Shown one piece after another: positions 1-4,673 of a stretch of DNA of 6,857 nt; position 1 is the first letter of the stretch, and every line of letters begins with the position of its first letter. The position numbers and the translations under genes were made by a program. The notes below the pieces were generated by a model. That model saw nothing but the letters and a program-made list of their open reading frames with translations, was not told where the DNA came from and did no database searches. The stretch is from positions 1-6,857 of the forward strand of contig JAGVUK010000149.1 in NCBI GenBank assembly GCA_019136335.1. The letters run 5' to 3'. Source of the stretch: Methanomicrobiales archaeon. Its GTDB lineage: Archaea > Halobacteriota > Methanomicrobia > Methanomicrobiales > Methanoculleaceae.

Positions 1-1
1 G

Positions 2-1264
2 CGGTTCGGGCAGGCCGTCGCGGCCGACCCGGGCAACCTCTTTGCATGGTACAACCGGGGCCGCGCCCTGGAGCGGATGGGGCAGTACGCGGATGCGGCC
101 GAATGTTATACAAAAGTGACCGGCGAGCGGCCGGGAGACACCGGCGCCTGGTTCGCGCTTGCCGTCGCGCTTGCACGGCTCGGCAGGCACCCGGAGGCGA
201 TCGAGTGCTGCGACCGGGTGCTCGCCTCCGACCCCTCGAACGCGGCGGTCATCAGGATACGCGCGGATATGCTGGAGGCTGTCGGCAGGCACGAAGAGGC
301 GGGCGAAGCGTTCGAGCGTTACCTCAAGACCTCTCCCGGCGACCGGGATGCGAGAATGGCGTTTGGCATGGCGCTCGAGCGGGGCGGGAAGTTCGGCGAC
401 GCGATCCGGCAGTACGCGCTGGTGCTCGAGGGCGATGAACGCGACACTGAGGCATGGTACACCCTCGAGAGCGCTCTTGTGCACATGGGGCGGTACGAAG
501 AGGCGCTCGAGTGTTCCAACGGCATCATCGGGGCAAACCCGGAGAACCGGGCGGCCTGGCAGCGGCGCGGGGAGATCTTCATGTGGCTCGGGCGTTACGC
601 CGAGGCGGTGGAATGCTTCGAGAAGGTGATCGCGGCCGACCCGGCAGATACCCTCACCCTGCGGAGGCTCGGGGAGGCTCACGAGAAGGCCGGCAGGTAC
701 GAGGATGCCCTTGCCGCCTACACGCGGGTGCTGGACCGGGAACCGACCAGCATCGAGACCCTCCACGCCCGTTCATCGGCCCTCATCCATCTCGGGCGGT
801 ACGGAGAGGCGGTCAAGTCGATCGACAAGATCATCGTCCTCCAGGCCGAGAACCCGGCCGCCCTCTTCATGCGGGGGACGGTGCTCGAGAAGGCCGGCAG
901 GTATGACGACGCTCTCGCGAGCTACGAGAAGGCGCTCTCGGTCGACCCGGAGAACGCGGCCGTCTGGAACGCGACCGGGACGCTCATGGATACGCTCGGC
1001 CGGCACGCCGACGCCGTCACTGCGTTTGACGCGGCGATCGAGCTGGGCGAAGGGGATACCCATGCCTGGCTCTGCAAGGGGATCGCCCTCGGCCACCTGG
1101 GTCGATACGATCCGGCAGCCGCGTGCTTTGATCGGGTCCTCGAGGCGAACCCCCGCCATGCCCGGGCATGGTACCTGAAAGGGAGAGCGCTCGACCGGCA
1201 GGGGAGGTTTGCGGAAGCGGTGGAATGCTTCAAGAAAGCGGTCGAGAATGAGGGGAATCTGTGA
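2..1264 (+). CDS. TPR-repeat protein, 5'-truncated by window edge
   Basis: The frame is open from the first bases of the window, so the N-terminus lies upstream; the internal ATG at 77 falls inside a repeat and is not the real start. The visible 420 residues are a 12-residue repeat end followed by exactly twelve gapless 34-residue tetratricopeptide repeats. Each shows the TPR pattern: a small or aromatic residue in helix A, a G-[RK]-[YFH] turn (LGRYAEA, AGRYEDA, LGRYGEA), an A-E/D-A helix B, and a P-E/D-N type end. TPR arrays form a superhelical scaffold that binds peptides or partner proteins; no catalytic domain is visible. The gene ends in a TGA that overlaps the GTG start of the FKBP gene, so the two are probably translationally coupled. 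Partner and pathway cannot be deduced. Such long regular arrays are common in methanogens. Confidence 0.93.
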   Translation, partial: RFGQAVAADPGNLFAWYNRGRALERMGQYADAAECYTKVTGERPGDTGAWFALAVALARLGRHPEAIECCDRVLASDPSNAAVIRIRADMLEAVGRHEEAGEAFERYLKTSPGDRDARMAFGMALERGGKFGDAIRQYALVLEGDERDTEAWYTLESALVHMGRYEEALECSNGIIGANPENRAAWQRRGEIFMWLGRYAEAVECFEKVIAADPADTLTLRRLGEAHEKAGRYEDALAAYTRVLDREPTSIETLHARSSALIHLGRYGEAVKSIDKIIVLQAENPAALFMRGTVLEKAGRYDDALASYEKALSVDPENAAVWNATGTLMDTLGRHADAVTAFDAAIELGEGDTHAWLCKGIALGHLGRYDPAAACFDRVLEANPRHARAWYLKGRALDRQGRFAEAVECFKKAVENEGNL

Positions 1265-3021
1265 GGCGGGAGCACGTGCGCGGCGTCATGCTGCTGCTCG
1301 CGGGCGTTCTTGCGGTCCTCGCCGTCAGTTCGGGCTGCGTCGGGAGCGACGGCGGGCAGGCGCAGGTGAAGTCGGGAGATGCCGTGCAGGTCCACTACAC
1401 CGGTACCTTCACGAACGGGACGGTCTTTGACAGTTCCGCCGGGCGGGAGCCGCTCGGGTTCACCATCGGCAGCGGCAGGGTGGTCCCCGGGTTCGATGCG
1501 GGCGTCGTGGGGATGCGGGAAGGAGAGACGAAGACCATCCACGTCCCGGCCGACCGGGCTTACGGGCCGTACCGGGAGGACCTCGTCTTTGCCGTCGACC
1601 CGGCCGATATCCCCGGCGGGGAGAACCTGATCGCCGGGGACCCGGTCGGGATAACCCTCGCGAGCGGACAGGGGCTGCCCGGGAGGGTCGCGAGCGTGTC
1701 GCCCGGCGTGGTCACCATCGACGCGAACCATCGCCTTGCGGGCGAGGACCTCACGTTCACCGTCACTCTCGTCGAGATCGGGTAGCGTCCACCCTTTTTT
1801 TCTCCTCTTCGGGTCTCCGGCCTCCGGGGTCCGCTCGAGGTACATCATGACAAACCCACCGAGCGTCTGGTAATACCCGCGCTCCTCCCCGGGCAGAGCA
1901 CCCACGTTGAGGAGGTCGTGGAATTCGTCGATCGGGAGCATCCCGTCGAGGAGCCATGACCCGTCTTCACGGAGAACCGCCGGCTTCTCGGGCGGGTGCT
2001 CGGCCGACGGGATGCCGCCGACGATCGCCTCCATGATGTCGTGCACCGTAACCAGTCCCTCGATGCTCCCATACTCGTCGGTGACAAGGGCGATCCGTGC
2101 CCCGGAGGCCTTGAACTCGTCGAGGACCGCCAGCGCCCGGGCACTCTCGGGCACGATGGGTGCGGGTTCGATCGCCTTCGCGAGCTCGGGAGGTTCGCCC
2201 GCGATCATCCGTGCCCAGAGGTTCGGGACGGAGACGATGCCGAGCAGGTTGTCCAGATGCTCGCGGTAGACCGGGAAATATATGTGCCGGGACTCGACCA
2301 TCTTTCTCCAGTTCTCCTCGAGGGGGTCCTCCACGTCCACGGCCACGACGTCGGGACGCGGGGTCATCAGCACGCTGACCCTTCGATCGCCGAGGCGGAA
2401 GACGCTCTCTACCATATCCTGTTCCGCCTCCTGGAAGATGCCGGCCCGGGTGGCCTGCCCGATGAGAACGCGGATATCCTCTTCAGTAACCTCGGGGCCC
2501 GGAGGCTGCCGGACACCGAACGCCCTGAGCACCGCCTCGGTTGAAGCGGCGAGCACCCGGACAAGCGGTGCTGCGGCCAGGGAGAGGAGCCGCATCGGGC
2601 GGGCAACAAAAGACGCGACCCGTTCGGCGTTGCTCATGGCCACCCGCTTCGGCACCAGTTCGCCGATCACAAGCGTCAGGTAGGTGATGACGATAACGAC
2701 GGCTGCGACTGCGAGCGGACCGCTGTAGGGGGCAACGAGGGGGATACCGGCGAGCACCTCCGCGAGAGGACCCGCGAGCGTCGCCCCGCCGAAGGCTCCG
2801 GCCAGGATCCCGATGACGGTGATGCCGATCTGGACGGTGGAGAGGAACTTTGTCGGGTTTCCGGCAAGTTCGAGAGCGGCGGCCGCACCGGCGTCGCCTC
2901 CTGCGGCTCTCTTCTGGAGACGTGCCGTTCTTGCAGAGATAAGCGCAAACTCCGCCATAGAGAAGAAACCGTTTGCAAGTATCAGCAGGATGACAATCAG
3001 GACGTCGGTGGCAAGCGGCAT
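922..3021 (-). CDS. CNNM (DUF21)/CBS-pair/CorC_HlyC membrane protein with abnormal 3' end
   Basis: The frame runs 699 codons from ATG at 3021, but only residues 1-403 (3021-1813) resemble the family. Domains: CNNM/DUF21 membrane domain (about 1-175) with an N-terminal hydrophobic helix (7-30, containing NGFFSMAEFALISA), further hydrophobic stretches (60-97, 101-122) and IGELVPKR (119-126); a CBS pair (about 214-338; LMTPRPDVV 218-226, TDEYGSIEGLVT 314-325); and the start of a CorC_HlyC domain (WLLDGMLPIDEF 356-367, YYQTLGGFVM 383-392). Family members act in divalent cation (Mg2+/Co2+) transport or efflux; the substrate here is unknown. The CorC_HlyC domain normally continues about 30 residues past the G-D at 402-403. 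Here it becomes PKRRKKGW and then simple antisense of the FKBP and TPR genes down to 922, which is almost certainly not conserved protein. The 3' end is probably truncated, or altered by frameshifting at the A7 run: a -1 shift would stop at 1763 and give 419 residues. Confidence 0.75.
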   Translation of the reverse strand: MPLATDVLIVILLILANGFFSMAEFALISARTARLQKRAAGGDAGAAAALELAGNPTKFLSTVQIGITVIGILAGAFGGATLAGPLAEVLAGIPLVAPYSGPLAVAAVVIVITYLTLVIGELVPKRVAMSNAERVASFVARPMRLLSLAAAPLVRVLAASTEAVLRAFGVRQPPGPEVTEEDIRVLIGQATRAGIFQEAEQDMVESVFRLGDRRVSVLMTPRPDVVAVDVEDPLEENWRKMVESRHIYFPVYREHLDNLLGIVSVPNLWARMIAGEPPELAKAIEPAPIVPESARALAVLDEFKASGARIALVTDEYGSIEGLVTVHDIMEAIVGGIPSAEHPPEKPAVLREDGSWLLDGMLPIDEFHDLLNVGALPGEERGYYQTLGGFVMMYLERTPEAGDPKRRKKGWTLPDLDESDGEREVLARKAMVRVDGDHAGRHARDPPGQPLSAREGYPDRVPGDQVLPAGDIGRVDGKDEVLPVRPVSPVGRDVDGLRLSFPHPHDARIEPGDHPAAADGEPERLPPGGTVKDRPVREGTGVVDLHGISRLHLRLPAVAPDAARTDGEDRKNAREQQHDAAHVLPPHRFPSFSTAFLKHSTASANLPCRSSALPFRYHARAWRGFASRTRSKHAAAGSYRPRWPRAIPLQSQAWVSPSPSSIAASNAVTASACRPSVSMSVPVAFQTAAFSGSTESAFS
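1261..1785 (+). CDS. Lipid-anchored FKBP-type peptidyl-prolyl cis-trans isomerase
   Basis: This 174-residue protein would catalyse cis-trans isomerisation of prolyl bonds and assist folding on the outer face of the membrane. Residues 2-7 are basic (RREHVR), followed by a hydrophobic stretch (10-22) and a lipobox-like VSSGC with Cys26 as the likely lipidation site. The FKBP domain begins near residue 38: VHYTG (44-48), VFDSS (55-59), LGFTIG (65-70), VVPGFD (74-79) and AYGPY (100-104). Residues from about 105 to 160 form the insert-in-flap region typical of archaeal long FKBPs and SlyD, ending in the characteristic NHRLAGEDL segment (156-164). The GTG start at 1261 is chosen because a GAGGGG ribosome-binding site lies 5 nt upstream and because it supplies the basic signal-peptide N-region; GTG 1276 and ATG 1288 are alternatives. 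It overlaps the TPR stop by 4 nt, so the two are co-transcribed. A T7 tract follows the stop. Confidence 0.93.
   Translation: MRREHVRGVMLLLAGVLAVLAVSSGCVGSDGGQAQVKSGDAVQVHYTGTFTNGTVFDSSAGREPLGFTIGSGRVVPGFDAGVVGMREGETKTIHVPADRAYGPYREDLVFAVDPADIPGGENLIAGDPVGITLASGQGLPGRVASVSPGVVTIDANHRLAGEDLTFTVTLVEIG
1795..1801 (+). terminator. Oligo-T terminator of the TPR-FKBP operon
   Basis: Seven T residues begin nine bases after the FKBP stop codon, followed by a pyrimidine-rich CTCCTCTTC. Archaeal RNA polymerase commonly terminates at oligo-T stretches without a hairpin, so this is the likely end of the TPR-FKBP transcript. On the opposite strand the same bases lie inside the open frame of the CNNM/CBS gene and read A AAA AAA. 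Confidence 0.6.
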
Positions 3022-3100
3022 TGTGATACTCTCGCTGGCGGGAGTCTTAACCGGGATCTACCCTGCGCCGGGAACGGCTATACCTCAAGCTCACTTATGT
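3022..3100 (-). promoter_or_regulatory. Presumed promoter/leader of the CNNM/CBS gene
   Basis: This lies between the CNNM start and the divergent peroxiredoxin. On the minus strand a TATA-like GGTATAGCC (3083-3075) is about 55 nt from the ATG, and a weak GAGAG (about 3032-3028) precedes the start. No strong consensus is visible, so the placement is tentative. Confidence 0.25.
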
Positions 3101-3151
3101 GTATCGACGGTACACGGCTGCAATCCGGTGGGACCCCCTCCTCCCGAAACG

Positions 3152-3187
3152 CTTATCATCACCGCAACCGGAGTCCCACCCGGTGAT
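3152..3187 (+). promoter_or_regulatory. Promoter and ribosome-binding site of the peroxiredoxin gene
   Basis: A TATA-like CTTATCAT at 3152-3159 would place transcription start near 3180. GGTGAT at 3182-3187 is complementary to the archaeal 16S rRNA 3' end and lies 5 nt before the ATG at 3193, which supports that start. The TATA match is imperfect. Confidence 0.4.
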
Positions 3188-3192
3188 CCACG

Positions 3193-3666
3193 ATGGTCGA
3201 GATCGGCGAACAGGCTCCGGAGTTCTCGATACCGGACCAGAATGGGAACAGTATCCGGCTATCAGGCTTCCCGGGGAAGCGGGTTATCCTCTCGTTCCAC
3301 CCGCTGGCCTGGACCAGCGTCTGTGCCAGGCAGATGAGAGCACTGGAGGCGAACCGGGAGGCGCTCGATGCTCTCAACGCCGTTGCTCTCGGCATCAGCG
3401 TGGACTCCGTCCCCTGCAAACGGGCGTGGGCGGAGAGTCTCGGCATCAGAAAGACCCGGCTCCTTGCGGATTTCTGGCCTCACGGCGGTGTGGCACAGGC
3501 GTACGGCGTCTTCGACAGCGAAAAGGGCTACTCAAGGCGGGCCAGCATCGTCATCGACGAATCAAGGCGCGTCGTCTTCGCGAGGGTTTATCCGGTGACG
3601 ACGGTGCCCGATATGCAGGATGTTCTTGACATTCTCCGGGCACAGGAGCAGGTGCTGCTGGTGTAG
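3193..3666 (+). CDS. Peroxiredoxin (AhpC/TSA, PrxQ/AhpE-like)
   Basis: This 157-residue thioredoxin-fold protein would reduce hydrogen peroxide or organic hydroperoxides in the cytoplasm, using thiols from a thioredoxin-like donor. It is a typical length for the BCP/PrxQ/AhpE groups. The N-terminus has the usual GEQAPEFSIPDQNG (5-18). The peroxidatic site is HPLAWTSVC (36-44), giving the Pro37-x3-Thr41-x2-Cys44 signature; Arg116 in RRASIVID (115-122) is the probable active-site arginine. No cysteine follows Cys44 by five residues as in classical BCP. The only other cysteine is Cys75 in ISVDSVPCKRAW, a possible resolving residue. The start is set by GGTGAT five bases upstream. The gene is divergent from the CNNM gene and followed by the repeat region, so it is probably monocistronic. 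The family is clear; the subfamily is not. Confidence 0.92.
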   Translation: MVEIGEQAPEFSIPDQNGNSIRLSGFPGKRVILSFHPLAWTSVCARQMRALEANREALDALNAVALGISVDSVPCKRAWAESLGIRKTRLLADFWPHGGVAQAYGVFDSEKGYSRRASIVIDESRRVVFARVYPVTTVPDMQDVLDILRAQEQVLLV

Positions 3667-3686
3667 TGGACCGGTTCCAGATGAAC

Positions 3687-3702
3687 AGGCCATATCTGGC
3701 CT
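3687..3702 (+). repeat. Short inverted repeat after the peroxiredoxin gene
   Basis: AGGCCA and TGGCCT form a 6-bp stem around a TATC loop, 20 nt after the stop codon. No T-run follows, so it is not a convincing terminator. The nearby AGTGGACCG (3665-3673), which overlaps the stop codon, is shared with the right arms of the downstream repeats (3972-3980 and 4231-4239), so this stretch may be a decayed repeat end. Confidence 0.4.
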
Positions 3703-3771
3703 TCGCCCCATCCCCCACAGAGCGCTCCCCTCCGTCCCCCCATCCCGCCCGGCCTTCCTGGAGGGGATACT

Positions 3772-4049
3772 CGTACGTCCCTCTCCGGCAACCCCCTCCC
3801 CGCCCGCGCTGCGCGCTCCTCCCCCGCCCCCGGGAGGGGGCGAGGGCAGTCATGACGATATCCGGGATAAACCGTGCCCGGGAGCGGCAGCGGCGTCGGT
3901 TTCCCGGGAGGGAACGGGAAGACCGGGAAGAGCTGGCCTGAATCTGGTTCTTCCCTGAGCTCTCCCCGTGGAGTGGACCGTGGGGATATCGCCACGGGGG
4001 GGAGGGGACCGGGGAGGGGGCTCGTCCCCTCCCCGGGCAAAATGGTACC
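3772..4049 (+). repeat. GC-rich intergenic repeat, unit 1 (278 bp)
   Basis: The unit begins with CGTACGTCCCTCTCCGGCA and contains, in order, CGCTGCGCGCTCCT, a small C/G hairpin (3825-3842), the core GGCAGTCATGACGATATCC (3845-3863), CCGTGCCCGGGAGCGGC (3872-3888), a right arm AGTGGACCG + TGGGGATATCGCCAC (3972-3995) and an 11-bp hairpin (4009-4036). The right-arm GGATATCGCCAC is the reverse complement of a close variant of the core, so each unit is itself an inverted repeat. The family was not recognised. It resembles REP-like GC-rich intergenic elements in general character only. Confidence 0.75.
4009..4036 (+). repeat. 11-bp hairpin in repeat unit 1
   Basis: CCGGGGAGGGG (4009-4019) pairs perfectly with CCCCTCCCCGG (4026-4036) around a 6-nt loop. 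The equivalent position in unit 2 also forms an 11-bp stem. Confidence 0.6.
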
Positions 4050-4304
4050 CGAAAGTTCCTCTCCGGCAGCCCCCTCCCCGCCTGCGCTGCGCGCTCCTCT
4101 CCCGCCCCCTCCCGGGGGCGAGGGCAGTCATGGCGATACCCGGGGAGGGCCGTGCCCGGGAGCGGCTCTCGCGCCGGTTTCCCAGGGGGAGAGAGCCAGA
4201 ACCCGGTTCTCCCCCGGGTTCTCCCCGTGCAGTGGACCGTGGGGATATCGCCATTGGGGGAGGGGACCGGGGAGGGGGTCTCCCCCTCCCCGCAGGTGGG
4301 TACC
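4050..4304 (+). repeat. GC-rich intergenic repeat, unit 2 (255 bp)
   Basis: This is a direct copy of unit 1 with the left half at a constant 278-bp offset (core at 4123-4144, CCGTGCCCGGGAGCGGC at 4150-4166). The offset falls to 259 bp at the right arm (4231-4254), because of roughly 19 bp of net deletion between. The terminal hairpin (4268-4292) is kept with a different loop. The first bases have diverged to CGAAAGTTCC. Confidence 0.75.
4268..4292 (+). repeat. 11-bp hairpin in repeat unit 2
   Basis: CGGGGAGGGGG (4268-4278) pairs perfectly with CCCCCTCCCCG (4282-4292) around a TCT loop. It is homologous to the unit 1 hairpin, but the loop is half the size. Confidence 0.6.
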
Positions 4305-4359
4305 CGTACGTTCCTCGCCGGCCTCCCCGCAGGTGAGTAACCGTACGTCCCTCCCTGAA
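4286..4359 (+). repeat. 37-bp tandem duplication within the repeat array
   Basis: CTCCCCGCAGGTG recurs at 4286 and 4323, followed in both copies by a GTA-type segment and CCGTACGT. The copies differ at scattered positions (GGGTACC versus GAGTAAC). The second copy starts a further short repeat unit, so 4305-4341 behaves as a 37-bp stub unit. Confidence 0.65.
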
Positions 4360-4540
4360 GCCCCCACCCCTCCCGGCCTTCGGCCTCCCCCCGCCCCGGT
4401 GGGGTGGGGGCAAGTCATGGCGATATCCAGTGGGCAGCCGTGCCGGGAGCGGGGGCAGTCATGGTGATATTCAGCGGGAAGCCGTACCGGGGAGCGGCGC
4501 TGACGTTGGTTTCCCTGAGGGGGCCCGGGCAGGCCTCCGG
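4342..4540 (+). repeat. Partial repeat units with a 45-bp tandem core
   Basis: After CGTACGTCCCTCCCT the unit is rearranged. Two adjacent 45-bp copies of the core lie at 4409-4453 and 4454-4498. Both start with GGCA(A)GTCATGG and carry a GATAT element and CCGT-GGGAGCGG. The second continues with GTTTCCCTGAGGGGG, matching the segment after the core in units 1 and 2. No inverted right arm is present, so these are incomplete copies. Confidence 0.65.
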
Positions 4541-4659
4541 GCGTGACCTTCCAGAACGGATAGGGGGTTCAATAAAACCTCCGGTGAACCGGGTTCGCGG
4601 GCGTATCCTCCCCCGGTAGGGCGCGCCCTCTCCATGATACCAAAACGATGCTGTCCGGG

Positions 4660-4665
4660 AAAAAA
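4660..4665 (-). terminator. Oligo-T terminator of PAN
   Basis: Six A residues on the plus strand give a T6 run on the minus strand, 8 nt after the PAN TGA stop (4676-4674). This fits simple archaeal oligo-T termination. Confidence 0.5.
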
Positions 4666-4673
4666 GGTGCCCT

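Larger units (their letters stand above)
3667..4673. other. Long GC-rich intergenic region with repeats, no credible gene
   Basis: About 1 kb between the peroxiredoxin and PAN stop codons. It is rich in runs of C and G, and frames stay open on both strands only because stop codons are rare at this composition; the translations are low-complexity Gly/Pro/Arg/Ser, begin within repeats and lack convincing start sites. The part up to about 4540 is built of imperfect repeats, listed separately. From 4541 to 4673 there is a perfect 12-nt palindrome AGGGCGCGCCCT (4618-4629) and the PAN terminator, but nothing else recognisable. Confidence 0.8.

Noticed and set aside
1907..2683. Plus-strand open frames opposite the CNNM/CBS gene
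   Set aside because: Antisense to a gene with clear domain homology; no recognisable motifs, typical of GC-rich coding DNA.
3850..4413. Long minus-strand open frame of 187 codons in the repeat region
   Set aside because: Low-complexity Gly/Pro/Arg product, begins inside repeats, no domain or convincing start signal; open only because the DNA is very GC-rich.
3874..4467. Long plus-strand open frame of 197 codons in the repeat region
   Set aside because: Same composition artefact; its repeated peptide segments simply mirror the DNA repeats, and overlapping frames on the other strand are equally open.
3772..4540. CRISPR array
   Set aside because: Repeat units are long, unequal and imperfect, without short identical repeats separated by unique spacers, and no cas gene is nearby.
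3772..4540. Insertion sequence
   Set aside because: No transposase-like coding sequence and no clear terminal target-site duplication; at most a non-autonomous element.
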